NCBI RefSeq assembly: GCF_039535235.1
Contig: NZ_BAAAWU010000001.1
Location: 3,534,001-3,598,000 of the forward strand
Length of the DNA stretch: 64,000 nt
Direction of reading: 5' to 3'
Origin: Streptomyces roseoviridis
Lineage (GTDB): Bacteria; Actinomycetota; Actinomycetes; Streptomycetales; Streptomycetaceae
Below, piece by piece: positions 35,090 to 43,338 of the stretch. How positions within the stretch are numbered: position 1 is the first letter of the stretch; each line of letters starts with the position of its first letter. A program made the position numbers and the translations under genes. Under the pieces are notes generated by a model. The model was not told the DNA's origin. It saw only the letters and a program-made list of their open reading frames with translations, and made no database searches.

Positions 35090-35210
35090 AAGGGACACGC
35101 CCCGACGCCACACGGGACACGCCCGGGACACGCCCGGAACGCGCCCGGGACGCGCCCCGCATGCGCCCGGGACGGTTCTCGCACGCGCCCCTGATGCGCC
35201 CCCGAGGGCG
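35090..35210. repeat. Degenerate short repeats (GGGACACGCCCG type)
   Basis: Seven or more imperfect copies of an 11-13 bp unit based on CGGGACACGCCC / GGAACGCGCCC fill most of the 225-bp gap between the zincin and lipoprotein genes. No gene is seen. Confidence 0.6.
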
Positions 35211-35234
35211 CCGAGCGGCGCGCCGGAGGCCCGC

Positions 35235-35585
35235 TCAGCCGTAGCCGAGTGCGTGCAGCCGGTCGTCGTCGATGCCGAAGTGGTGGGCGATCTCGTGCAC
35301 GACGGTGATCTCCGTCTCCGCGACCACGTCCTCGCGCGACGCGCACATCCGCAGCGTCGGCCCCCGGTAGATGGTGATCCGGTCGGGGAGCACCCCGGCG
35401 TACCACTCGCCCCGGTCGGTCAGCGGCGTCCCCTCGTAGAGCCCGAGGAGTTCCGGGTCGTCCGAGGGCGGCTCGTCCTCCACGAACACGGCGACGTTGT
35501 CCATCAGCCGGGTCAGCTCCGGCGGGATCCGGTCCAGGGCCTCGGCGACGAGCTCCTCGAACTCCTCGCGCGTCATCTCCAGCAC
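35235..35585 (-). CDS. Metallopeptidase family protein (minimal zincin, HExxH)
   Basis: A 116-residue predicted zinc metalloprotease. The motif VVHEIAHHFGIDDDRL gives the HExxHxxGxxD metal site, and TLRMCASREDVVAET precedes it. Proteins of this small-zincin family lack signal peptides and act in the cytosol; substrates are largely unknown. GTG 35585 begins VLEMTREEFEEL; ATG 35576 is an alternative. An open frame further upstream overlaps the tRNA promoter region and is unlikely. Confidence 0.87.
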   Translation of the reverse strand: MLEMTREEFEELVAEALDRIPPELTRLMDNVAVFVEDEPPSDDPELLGLYEGTPLTDRGEWYAGVLPDRITIYRGPTLRMCASREDVVAETEITVVHEIAHHFGIDDDRLHALGYG

Positions 35586-35615
35586 CCGCTCATTCTCCCC
35601 CCTCGGGAAACCGTT

Positions 35616-35645
35616 TTGGCGATACCGCCTGCCATCCCATATGCT
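35616..35645 (+). promoter_or_regulatory. Promoter of the Glu-Asp-Phe tRNA operon
   Basis: TTGGCG (35616-35621), 18 bp, TATGCT (35640-35645), 45 bp upstream of tRNA-Glu. This fits the Streptomyces housekeeping sigma (HrdB) promoter pattern. Confidence 0.6.
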
Positions 35646-35690
35646 TCTCACGTCCCCGACGCGCTGAGAAGCGCCCAGGCGGGCCTCTTA

Positions 35691-35763
35691 GCCCTCATCG
35701 TCTAGTGGCCCAGGACGCCGCCCTTTCAAGGCGGTAGCACGGGTTCGAATCCCGTTGGGGGCA
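35691..35763 (+). tRNA. tRNA-Glu (TTC)
   Basis: A 73-nt cloverleaf, anticodon TTC in CTTTCAA, acceptor GCCCTCA/TGGGGGC with one U-G pair. First gene of a three-tRNA operon. Confidence 0.94.
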
Positions 35764-35802
35764 CGCACAACCCTGTGCGAGACTGGTTCTCGCACACCAT
35801 AA

Positions 35803-35876
35803 GGTCCTGTGGAGCAGTTGGTTAGCTCGCCACCCTGTCAAGGTGGAGGTCGCGGGTTCAAGTCCCGTCAGGATCG
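35803..35876 (+). tRNA. tRNA-Asp (GTC), copy 1
   Basis: A 74-nt cloverleaf, anticodon GTC in CTGTCAA, acceptor GGTCCTG/CAGGATC. Identical over its full length to the copy at 42608-42681. Confidence 0.94.
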
Positions 35877-35898
35877 CTGAGGTCGGAAACGGCCTCGT

Positions 35899-35972
35899 GG
35901 CTGGGTAGCTCAGTTGGTACGAGCGATCGCCTGAAAAGCGATAGGTCGCCGGTTCGACCCCGGCCCCAGCCA
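35899..35972 (+). tRNA. tRNA-Phe (GAA)
   Basis: A 74-nt cloverleaf, anticodon GAA in CTGAAAA, acceptor GGCTGGG/CCCAGCC. Last gene of the operon; a terminator follows directly. Confidence 0.93.
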
Positions 35973-35977
35973 CAAAG

Positions 35978-36009
35978 AGAAGGCCCCGTTCGCAAGAACG
36001 GGGCCTTCT
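35978..36009 (+). terminator. Terminator of the tRNA operon
   Basis: Perfect 14-bp arms AGAAGGCCCCGTTC with a GCAA tetraloop, followed by TCTTCGTG, 5 bp beyond tRNA-Phe. Confidence 0.82.
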
Positions 36010-36133
36010 TCGTGTCCCGCGCCCGTGCCCGCGCCCGGGTCCTCAGCGAACCCGGTACGTCCCGGGCGCCCGTACGGGAAGAGCCCGCGCCCCTCCCGTA
36101 CGGCCGCCCCGCCCGTACGGCCTTCGCCGCCCG

Positions 36134-36970
36134 CTAGGCGTCCTCCCGGCGCCTGGCGCCCGGCCGCGCCCGCCACGCCAGGACCGCCGCCACCGCCGCG
36201 ACCACGGCCACGAGCAGCGCCCAGTCGGGAACCGCGCGGCCGAGGCGGGCCACCCGCTCCTCCACCGCGAAGGAGTCGTCGACCGAGAGCAGCCCGGGCA
36301 GGGCCGTGGTGCCGTCGAAGACCAGGAAGAGGGTGCCGAGGGCGATGAAGAAGAGGCCCGAGAGCAGCGAGGTCGAGTGCAGGGCGAAACGGCCGACGCG
36401 GATCGGCCGGCCGCGCAGCCAGCGCCGCCGCCCCAGGTCGTGACGCTCCCAGAGCAGCGCGAGCACGAACAGCGGAACGGCCATCCCCAGCGCGTACACG
36501 GCGAGCAGCAGGCCCCCGTAGACCGGGCTGCCGCTGAGCGCCGCCACCGTCAGGACGCTCCCCAGGATGGGGCCCGCGCAGAAACCAGCCAGGCCGTAGA
36601 CCAGGCCGAGCGCGTAGACGGAGAACGCGGTCGTGGGGCGGATCCGGCCGCTGACCTCGCTCATCCGGCGGGACGCGAAGCCCAGGCCGAGGATCTGCAG
36701 CACCCCGAGGGCCACGATCAGCCAGCCGCCGACGGCCACCAGCAGGTCCCGGTGGCCGTAGAAGAGCCGCCCGGCGAAGGAGCCGGCGGCGCCCAGCGGC
36801 ACGAGGGTGGTGGCCAGGCCCCCGTAGAAGATCCCGGTCCGGGCCAGGAGGCGGGCGCGGGTGTCGACGGAGTACGCGAAGAAGGCCGGGAGCAGCAGGG
36901 CGCTGCACGGACTGAGGAGGGCGAGCAGGCCGCCGAGGAACGCGGCGAAGTAGCCGATGCCGGAGGTCAT
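36134..36970 (-). CDS. ccdA: CcdA/DsbD-type transmembrane thiol reductase
   Basis: A 278-residue membrane protein with six to seven helices. The family Cys residues are present: one in LLALLSPCSALLLP (helix 1) and one in YGLAGFCAGPILGS (helix 4), which shuttle electrons across the membrane. It would pass reducing power from cytosolic thioredoxin to extracytoplasmic partners. The start ATG 36970 overlaps the stop of the DsbA-like gene (ATGA), showing translational coupling. The C-terminal extension includes a further helix (ALLVAVVAAVAAVLAW). Confidence 0.9.
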   Translation of the reverse strand: MTSGIGYFAAFLGGLLALLSPCSALLLPAFFAYSVDTRARLLARTGIFYGGLATTLVPLGAAGSFAGRLFYGHRDLLVAVGGWLIVALGVLQILGLGFASRRMSEVSGRIRPTTAFSVYALGLVYGLAGFCAGPILGSVLTVAALSGSPVYGGLLLAVYALGMAVPLFVLALLWERHDLGRRRWLRGRPIRVGRFALHSTSLLSGLFFIALGTLFLVFDGTTALPGLLSVDDSFAVEERVARLGRAVPDWALLVAVVAAVAAVLAWRARPGARRREDA

Positions 36971-37782
36971 CGCCCCGGCCCCGGCTTCCCGGCCGCCGCC
37001 GCGGCCGCCGCCTCGATCGTCTCCTGGAAGGTCTCCATCGGCTGGGCACCGGCGATCGGCCGGCCGTTGATAAGGAAGGACGGGGTCGAGGTGGCGCCGA
37101 GGGAGTAGCCCTGCTCCTGGTCCCGGCGCACCGACTCCCGGGCCGCCGCGCTCTGCGCGTCGCGGGCGAAGCGGGCCAGGTCCGGCACCCCCGCCTCCTT
37201 CGCCAGGGCGGTCAGGCGCTGCTCGCCGAAGCCCTTCTCCTTGGCGCCCGGCGCGTACGCGGCCTTGTGGAACTCCCAGAACTGGCCCTGCTGCCCGGCC
37301 GCCCACGAGGCCCGGGCCGCCGCCTCGGACTCCTCGCCGAAGATCGGGAAGTTCCGCCACTCGATGCGCAGGGTGCCGGCGTCCACGTACTTCTTCACCA
37401 GCGCCGGCTCGGTGTCCCGGGCGAACTTCCCGCAGTAGCCGCATTTGAAGTCGGCGTACTCGATCAGGACGACGGGCGCGTCGGCCCGGCCGAGGGCGAG
37501 CCGGTCACCGGGGTCCCGGCGGGCGTAGGACTCCAGCTCCGGGTAAACGCCGTCGGACGGGTCGGCGGTCACCTCGGCCACGGCCGAGGAGCCGCCGGAG
37601 CCGCCGGGCGCCTGCGGCTTGGTGGCGGTGTACGAGACGAGGCCGAGCAGCGCGGCGGCGACGGCCACCCCGGCGACGATCACGACCGGCCTGGACTTCG
37701 AGGTGGACGGGGACGCGGGCCGGGCCTTGCCGGCGGGCTTGCGCGTGGACTTGCCGGTGGACTTGCTCGTGGACGTGGGCAT
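36967..37782 (-). CDS. Membrane-anchored DsbA-family thiol:disulfide oxidoreductase
   Basis: A 271-residue protein. A Lys/Ser/Pro-rich cytosolic tail (1-31) and one membrane anchor (VVIVAGVAVAAALLGLVSYT) precede an extracytoplasmic thioredoxin-fold domain (about 95-260). The active site reads FKCGYCGKF (CxxC) and the cis-Pro loop is ATSTPSFLINGRP. Expected to make or isomerise disulfides in secreted proteins. It is coupled by a 4-bp overlap to the CcdA-like reductase, so the pair forms a redox relay. ATG 37782 chosen. Confidence 0.9.
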   Translation of the reverse strand: MPTSTSKSTGKSTRKPAGKARPASPSTSKSRPVVIVAGVAVAAALLGLVSYTATKPQAPGGSGGSSAVAEVTADPSDGVYPELESYARRDPGDRLALGRADAPVVLIEYADFKCGYCGKFARDTEPALVKKYVDAGTLRIEWRNFPIFGEESEAAARASWAAGQQGQFWEFHKAAYAPGAKEKGFGEQRLTALAKEAGVPDLARFARDAQSAAARESVRRDQEQGYSLGATSTPSFLINGRPIAGAQPMETFQETIEAAAAAAAGKPGPGR

Positions 37783-37843
37783 GCTGAAGCGCTCCTGAAC
37801 GGGGAGAAAGAGGACGACGGACGGGCGGGAGGGGCCCGGCCGT

Positions 37844-38197
37844 CTACACCCGCAGGACCGACAGCTCCACCGGTGACGGAGGTACGCGCTCGGGCGGCGA
37901 CGGGCCGGGGGCCGTCTCCCGTACGGCCTGGTCCCCGCCCCAGCCTCCCCACGGCGCCCGGTCGGCGGCCGGTACGGGCAGCAGCTCCGCGAAGCCGTGG
38001 GAGCGCGGCGGTACGGCGGGCCCCGCCGCGCCCTCGTCGCCGCCGTGGCCCTCGCCGCAGCCGGGGTGGGCGGGCCCGGGCGCGGCGGCCTGGGTCTTCC
38101 CCGCCGGAACGGCTGCCGCCGCCCCGCAGACCACCAGTCCGAGCACCAGGCCCGCCAGCGCGGCGAACGCCGCCAGCGCGCGAGCGGTACGGGACAT
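37844..38197 (-). CDS. Small secreted hypothetical protein, first gene of the thiol-redox operon
   Basis: I do not recognise this 117-residue protein. It has a signal peptide or membrane helix (TARALAAFAALAGLVLGLVV) and a short mature part with Cys/His-rich HPGCGEGHGGDEG and several Pro-rich stretches. AAAGG precedes ATG 38197 at a suitable distance. It lies 61 bp upstream of the DsbA-like gene on the same strand, so it may be a substrate or metal-handling partner. Confidence 0.6.
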   Translation of the reverse strand: MSRTARALAAFAALAGLVLGLVVCGAAAAVPAGKTQAAAPGPAHPGCGEGHGGDEGAAGPAVPPRSHGFAELLPVPAADRAPWGGWGGDQAVRETAPGPSPPERVPPSPVELSVLRV

Positions 38198-38269
38198 GGG
38201 GAGACCTTTCAGGGGGACGTGCCCGAAATATTACGCAGCGGGCCGCCTCCGCCCCGGGGACCAGGTGCC

Positions 38270-38460
38270 GGCGGGCGGGGCGCGGCCCGGTAGGGGGCCA
38301 GCGGGCGGGGCGCGGCCCGGGACACGGCCCGGTGAGGGGCGCGGCCCGGTAGGGGGGCCCGGCAAGGCGGGGCGCGGCCCGGGACACGGCCCGGCGGGCG
38401 GGGGGCGGCGGTAGAGGGGCCCGGCGCGGTCCGGGCCCTACCGGGGCCGGGCGCGGCACC
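38270..38460. repeat. Degenerate GC repeats upstream of hrpA
   Basis: The 318-bp gap between the divergent thiol-redox operon and hrpA contains at least six imperfect copies of GGCGGGGCGCGGCCCGG and GGGACACGGCCCGG. Base composition here is almost pure G+C. No gene is seen. The hrpA promoter probably lies in the last 60 bp. Confidence 0.65.
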
Positions 38461-38515
38461 CGACTCGTAAATCGGTTCGCCGCTTCTCGGCCGCAGGTGC
38501 GATCCTGGATCCCGT

Positions 38516-41500
38516 ATGTCTACTTCCTTCGCCGCCCTCCAGTCCGTCCTGGCCGAGGTCTCGCTGCGGGACTCCCACCGGCTCGGCCGCCGTCTCGAAG
38601 GCGCCCGCCGCATCCGCAACCCCGAGGCCCGCACGGCCGTCCTGGACGAGATCGCCGCCGAGGCCGGCAAGGCCAGGGAGCGGGTCGTCGCGCGCGCCGC
38701 ACGCGTGCCCGCCGTCACGTACCCCGAACAGCTGCCCGTCTCCCAGAAGAAGGACGAGATCCTGGAGGCGATACGCGACCACCAGGTCGTGATCGTCGCC
38801 GGTGAGACCGGTTCCGGAAAGACGACGCAGATCCCGAAGATCTGTCTGGAGCTGGGCCGTGGCGTCCGGGGCATGATCGGGCACACCCAGCCCCGCCGGA
38901 TCGCCGCCCGCACGGTCGCCGAGCGGGTCGCCGAGGAGTTGAGGACCCCCCTCGGGGAGGCGGTCGGCTGGAAGGTCCGGTTCACCGACCAGGTGAACCC
39001 GGAGGCCACCTTCGTCAAGCTGATGACGGACGGCATCCTGCTCGCCGAGATCCAGACGGACCGCGAGCTGCGCGCGTACGACACGATCATCATCGACGAG
39101 GCCCACGAGCGGTCCCTCAACATCGACTTCCTGCTCGGCTATCTGGCCCAGCTGCTGCCCAAGCGCCCGGACCTGAAGGTCGTGATCACTTCCGCGACCA
39201 TCGACCCCGAGCGCTTCTCGCGCCACTTCGGGGACGCGCCGATCGTCGAGGTCAGCGGGCGTACGTACCCGGTCGAGGTGCGCTACCGCCCGCTCCTGGA
39301 GGAGGACTCGGACGAGTCCGACCGGGACCAGATCACGGCGATCTGCGACGCCGTCGACGAGCTCCAGAAGGAGGGGCCGGGCGACATCCTGGTCTTCCTC
39401 TCCGGCGAGCGCGAGATCCGCGACACGGCGGACGCGCTGACGAAGAAGAAGCTCTTCAACACGGAGATCCTGCCGCTGTACGCCCGGCTGTCGCACGCCG
39501 AGCAGCACCGGGTCTTCCAGGCCCACTCCGGCCGCCGGATCGTCCTCGCCACGAACGTCGCCGAGACGTCCCTGACGGTCCCCGGCATCAAGTACGTGAT
39601 CGATCCGGGCACCGCCCGCATCTCGCGCTACTCGCACCGCACCAAGGTGCAGCGGCTGCCGATCGAGCCGGTCTCGCAGGCCAGCGCCAACCAGCGCAAG
39701 GGCCGCTGCGGCCGCACCTCGGACGGCATCTGCATCCGGCTCTACTCCGAGGACGACTTCCTCACCCGGCCGGAGTTCACGGACGCGGAGATCCTCCGGA
39801 CCAACCTGGCCTCCGTCATCCTCCAGATGACCGCGGCCGGCCTCGGCGACATCGAGAAGTTCCCGTTCATCGACCCGCCGGACCACCGCAACATCCGGGA
39901 CGGCGTGCAGCTGCTGCACGAGCTGGGCGCGCTCGACCCGACCCAGAAGGACCCGAAGAAGCGGCTGACCGAGCAGGGCCGCAAGCTGTCCCAGCTCCCG
40001 GTCGACCCGCGGCTCGCCCGCATGGTCCTGGAGGCGGACAGGAACGGCTGCGTCCGCGAGGTGATGGTGATCGCTGCGGCGCTGTCCATCCAGGACCCGC
40101 GCGAGCGGCCGGCCGACAAGCAGGCGCAGGCCGACCAGATGCACGCCCGCTTCAAGGACGAGACCAGCGACTTCCTCGCCTTCCTCAACCTGTGGCGCTA
40201 CGTCCGCGAGCAGCAGAAGGAGCGGGGCTCGTCCAGCTTCCGCCGGATGTGCAAGCAGGAGTACCTGAACTTCCTGCGGATCCGCGAGTGGCAGGACATC
40301 TACGCGCAGCTGCGGACGGTCGCCAAGCAGATGGGCATCCACCTCAACGAGGAGGACGCCCCGGAGCAGTCGGTGCACGTGTCCCTGCTGGCCGGTCTGC
40401 TGTCGCACATCGGCCTGAAGGACGTGAAGGACGCCAAGGAGGGCAAGGACGCCAAGCGCGAGGGCACGCGGAACGAGTACCTGGGCGCCCGGAACGCCAA
40501 GTTCGCGATCTTCCCGGGCTCGGCGCTCTTCAAGAAGCCCCCGCGCATGGTGATGTCCGCCGAGCTGGTGGAGACCTCGCGGCTGTGGGCGCGGGTGAAC
40601 GCGCGGATCGAGCCGGAGTGGGTCGAGCCGCTGGCCCAGCACCTGGTGAAGAAGACGTACAGCGAGCCGCACTGGGAGAAGGACCAGGCGGCGGTCATGG
40701 CCTTCGAGAAGGTGACGCTGTACGGCGTGCCGATCGTCGCCGACCGCAAGGTGAACTACGGGCGGATCGACCCGGAGGTCTCCCGGGAGCTGTTCATCCG
40801 CAACGCGCTCGTCGAGGGCGACTGGCGCACCCACCACAAGTTCTTCGCCGACAACCGCAGACTCCTCACCGAGGTCGAGGAGTTGGAGCACCGCGCCCGG
40901 CGCCGGGACATCCTCGTCGACGACGAGACGCTGTTCGACTTCTACGACAAGCGGGTGCCCGAGCACGTCGTGTCGGGGGCGCACTTCGACTCGTGGTGGA
41001 AGCACAAGCGCCGCGAGGAGCCGGAGTTCCTCGACTTCGAGCGCGAGATGCTCATCAACGAGAAGGCCGGGGCGGTCACCAAGGACGACTACCCGGACTC
41101 CTGGCGGCAGGGACCGCTGAAGTTCCGTGTGACGTACCAGTTCGAGCCGGGCGCGGACGCCGACGGCGTGACCGTGCACATCCCGCTCCAGGTGCTCAAC
41201 CAGGTCACCGACGAGGGCTTCGACTGGCAGATCCCGGGCCTGCGCGAGGAGGTCGTCACGGAGCTCATCCGGTCCCTCCCCAAGCCGATCCGCCGCCATT
41301 ACGTGCCCGCGCCGAACTTCGCGACCCGCTTCCTGGACTCCACCGTCCCGGTGCAGGAGCCGCTGACGACGGCGCTCGCGCGCGAGCTCCAGCGGATGGT
41401 CGGGGTGCCGCTGACGGCGGACGACTTCGACTGGGCGAAGGTCCCCGAACACCTCAAGATCACCTTCCGGATCGTCGACGAGCGGCGCCGCAAGCTGGCC

Positions 41501-42484
41501 GAGGACAAGGACCTGGAGGCGCTGAAGCTCCGCTTGCGCCCCAAGGCCCGTCAGGCGCTCTCCAAGGCCGCGAAGGCGGCCACGGCGGGCCCGGACGGAT
41601 CCGGGCCGTCCCTGGAGCGCACGGGGCTGAAGGACTGGACGATCGGGACCCTCACCAAGGTCTTCGAGACCCGGCGGGCCGGCCAGCCGGTGAAGGCCTA
41701 CCCGGCGCTCGTGGACGAGGGCGACAGCGTCGCCGTGCGCCTCTTCGACACCGAGGAGGAGCAGGCGCAGGCGATGTGGCGGGGCACCCGGAAGCTGATC
41801 ATGCTGAACATCCCGGTGAACCCGGCGAAGTTCGCCTCGGACCGGCTGAGCAACCAGCAGAAGCTGGCCCTGTCCGCGAATCCGCACGGCTCGGTCCAGG
41901 CCCTGTTCGAGGACTGCGCGACCGCGGCCGCCGACCGGCTGATCGCGGACCACGGCGGCCCGGTGTGGGACGAGGAGTCGTTCCGGAAGCTGTACGACAA
42001 GGTCCGCGCGGACCTCGTGGAGCTGACCGTGCGGACGGTGGGCCAGGTGCAGCAGGTCCTGGCGGCCTGGCAGGCCTGCGAGCGGCGGCTGAAGGCCACG
42101 AACAGCCCGGCGCTGCTGCCGAACCTCCAGGACGTGCGCGAGCAGCTGTCCTGGCTCATGCCGGCCGGCTTTGTGACGCGGACGGGCCTGAAGCGGCTGC
42201 CGGACCTGATGCGCTACCTGGTGGCGGTGGACCGGCGGCTGCAGCAGATGCCGACGGGCGTGCAGCGGGACACCACCCGGATGCAGAAGGTCCACGAGAT
42301 GCTGGACGAGTACGCCTGGCTCCTCGAGCAGCTGCCGAAGGGCCGCCCGGTGCCGTCCTCGGTCACGGACATCCGCTGGATGATCGAGGAGCTGCGGGTG
42401 AGCTACTTCGCGCACGCGCTCGGCACGGCGTACCCGGTGTCGGACAAGCGGATCGTGAAGGCGATCGACGCGGCCGTCCCGTAG
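38516..42484 (+). CDS. hrpA: ATP-dependent RNA helicase HrpA
   Basis: A 1322-residue DEAH-box helicase of full HrpA length. Motif I GETGSGKTTQIPK (about 98), motif II IIIDEAHERS, motif III VVITSATID and motif VI QRKGRCGRTSDG are intact. A helicase-associated/OB region follows and the long C-terminal DUF3418-type half extends from about residue 720. HrpA enzymes act on RNA 3'-5', for example in fimbrial mRNA processing in E. coli and in rescue of collided ribosomes. ATG 38516 is well supported. A 1458-codon open frame on the opposite strand is a composition artefact. Confidence 0.95.
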   Translation: MSTSFAALQSVLAEVSLRDSHRLGRRLEGARRIRNPEARTAVLDEIAAEAGKARERVVARAARVPAVTYPEQLPVSQKKDEILEAIRDHQVVIVAGETGSGKTTQIPKICLELGRGVRGMIGHTQPRRIAARTVAERVAEELRTPLGEAVGWKVRFTDQVNPEATFVKLMTDGILLAEIQTDRELRAYDTIIIDEAHERSLNIDFLLGYLAQLLPKRPDLKVVITSATIDPERFSRHFGDAPIVEVSGRTYPVEVRYRPLLEEDSDESDRDQITAICDAVDELQKEGPGDILVFLSGEREIRDTADALTKKKLFNTEILPLYARLSHAEQHRVFQAHSGRRIVLATNVAETSLTVPGIKYVIDPGTARISRYSHRTKVQRLPIEPVSQASANQRKGRCGRTSDGICIRLYSEDDFLTRPEFTDAEILRTNLASVILQMTAAGLGDIEKFPFIDPPDHRNIRDGVQLLHELGALDPTQKDPKKRLTEQGRKLSQLPVDPRLARMVLEADRNGCVREVMVIAAALSIQDPRERPADKQAQADQMHARFKDETSDFLAFLNLWRYVREQQKERGSSSFRRMCKQEYLNFLRIREWQDIYAQLRTVAKQMGIHLNEEDAPEQSVHVSLLAGLLSHIGLKDVKDAKEGKDAKREGTRNEYLGARNAKFAIFPGSALFKKPPRMVMSAELVETSRLWARVNARIEPEWVEPLAQHLVKKTYSEPHWEKDQAAVMAFEKVTLYGVPIVADRKVNYGRIDPEVSRELFIRNALVEGDWRTHHKFFADNRRLLTEVEELEHRARRRDILVDDETLFDFYDKRVPEHVVSGAHFDSWWKHKRREEPEFLDFEREMLINEKAGAVTKDDYPDSWRQGPLKFRVTYQFEPGADADGVTVHIPLQVLNQVTDEGFDWQIPGLREEVVTELIRSLPKPIRRHYVPAPNFATRFLDSTVPVQEPLTTALARELQRMVGVPLTADDFDWAKVPEHLKITFRIVDERRRKLAEDKDLEALKLRLRPKARQALSKAAKAATAGPDGSGPSLERTGLKDWTIGTLTKVFETRRAGQPVKAYPALVDEGDSVAVRLFDTEEEQAQAMWRGTRKLIMLNIPVNPAKFASDRLSNQQKLALSANPHGSVQALFEDCATAAADRLIADHGGPVWDEESFRKLYDKVRADLVELTVRTVGQVQQVLAAWQACERRLKATNSPALLPNLQDVREQLSWLMPAGFVTRTGLKRLPDLMRYLVAVDRRLQQMPTGVQRDTTRMQKVHEMLDEYAWLLEQLPKGRPVPSSVTDIRWMIEELRVSYFAHALGTAYPVSDKRIVKAIDAAVP

Positions 42485-42607
42485 GCCGGCCGGGGCGCCC
42501 GGTGGCCGCCTCGGCGGTGGCGTCGGCCGGGCGCTCCGACGCCGGTTCGACCAGACCGCCGAGCTGCTGTACAGTTTTCCTCGCAGCCGCTGCTCAGAGG
42601 CTGCGAA

Positions 42608-42681
42608 GGTCCTGTGGAGCAGTTGGTTAGCTCGCCACCCTGTCAAGGTGGAGGTCGCGGGTTCAAGTCCCGTCAGGATCG
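42608..42681 (+). tRNA. tRNA-Asp (GTC), copy 2
   Basis: A 74-nt cloverleaf identical to the copy at 35803-35876. A promoter candidate with TACAGT as -10 sits about 35 bp upstream (near 42570). Confidence 0.94.
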
Positions 42682-42688
42682 CCAGCGA

Positions 42689-42720
42689 AGAAGGCCCGCA
42701 CCGATCGGTGCGGGCCTTCT
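42689..42720 (+). terminator. Terminator of tRNA-Asp copy 2
   Basis: Perfect 16-bp palindrome arms AGAAGGCCCGCACCGA followed by TTGCG, 7 bp after the tRNA. Confidence 0.8.
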
Positions 42721-42899
42721 TGCGTTCCCCCGAAGGAGGGACCAAGGTCCCACCTGGCGGTGACCTACGGCGCGTTGGCGAACTCCCCGGAAGTGGCAGG
42801 CTGTTGGTTGGCAAGAGTCGTGCCGTGTGACGGGTGTCACTGAATCGGTTTCAGAAACCCCCGCACTTACACCCTCCCTACATGTCCCCGATTTAATAT

Positions 42900-42911
42900 G
42901 TGCAATTGCAC
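42900..42911. promoter_or_regulatory. GTGCAATTGCAC palindrome in the gap before bldC
   Basis: The 412-bp gap 42682-43093 between tRNA-Asp and bldC holds no gene I would support. It contains a perfect 12-bp palindrome GTGCAATTGCAC at 42900-42911 in an AT-rich patch (ATTTAATAT directly before it), and GTGACGGGTGTCAC at 42827-42840. The palindrome could be an operator; no target gene is obvious. Confidence 0.35.
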
Positions 42912-42938
42912 CCATCGGACGCTTCCGGACGCGGACAC

Positions 42939-42977
42939 AAAAAGATCGCGCTGGACCCGGCGGAGTCCAGCGCGATC
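42939..42977 (-). terminator. bldC: bldC terminator
   Basis: Perfect 12-bp arms GATCGCGCTGGA (42944-42955 and 42966-42977) with a 10-nt loop. On the minus strand it is followed by five U, a classical intrinsic terminator, rare in form for this genome. It lies 117 bp beyond the bldC stop. Confidence 0.82.
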
Positions 42978-43093
42978 GATGACCAGAACCTGTTGGGGCA
43001 GGCACTCGTCGGCAGAGCTTGGGGTGGGCGGACCGGGTTGGGGGACCCGGCTGTTGCCCGGTGTTACGGGGTGTTGCGTGCCTCGCGTGCGCC

Positions 43094-43300
43094 TCAGGCC
43101 TCGCTGCGCTGCTGCGGAATGCCCGCCAGCAGAGCGCGGACCTCGGCCTCGCGGTACCGGCGGTGCCCACCCAGGGTGCGGATGGACGTGAGCTTTCCGG
43201 CCTTCGCCCAACGGGTCACCGTCTTCGGGTCCACGCGGAACATCGTGGCAACCTCGGCAGGGGTCAGCAGCGGCTCGGCATCAGGGGTGCGAGCGGTCAT
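43094..43300 (-). CDS. bldC: Developmental regulator BldC
   Basis: The 68-residue MerR-like single-domain DNA-binding protein BldC. The wHTH reads LLTPAEVATMFRVDPKTVTR and continues with WAKAGKLTSIRTLGGHRRYR. Unlike true MerR proteins it lacks the coiled-coil and effector domain and binds head-to-tail on direct repeats. BldC holds back the onset of sporulation and is needed for aerial mycelium under some conditions. ATG 43300 has GAGGAGG upstream. Position next to vdh and the conserved 287-residue gene agrees with SCO4091. Confidence 0.97.
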   Translation of the reverse strand: MTARTPDAEPLLTPAEVATMFRVDPKTVTRWAKAGKLTSIRTLGGHRRYREAEVRALLAGIPQQRSEA

Positions 43301-43316
43301 GAGCGGCCTCCTCGGG

Positions 43317-43338
43317 AGAACCGAACCTTCTCGGTTCT
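43317..43338 (-). promoter_or_regulatory. bldC: Hairpin in the bldC 5' leader
   Basis: Eight-base perfect arms AGAACCGA/TCGGTTCT with a 6-nt loop lie just upstream of the bldC ribosome-binding site (43307-43313). A TATAAC -10 candidate is at 43404-43399 on the minus strand, so the hairpin would be in the transcript. Confidence 0.45.

Noticed and set aside
38438..42814. A 1458-codon open frame on the minus strand opposite hrpA
   Set aside because: It is antisense to a full set of helicase motifs; extreme third-position GC keeps complementary frames open. Its composition (Arg, Leu, Val, His rich without domains) is that of a shadow frame.
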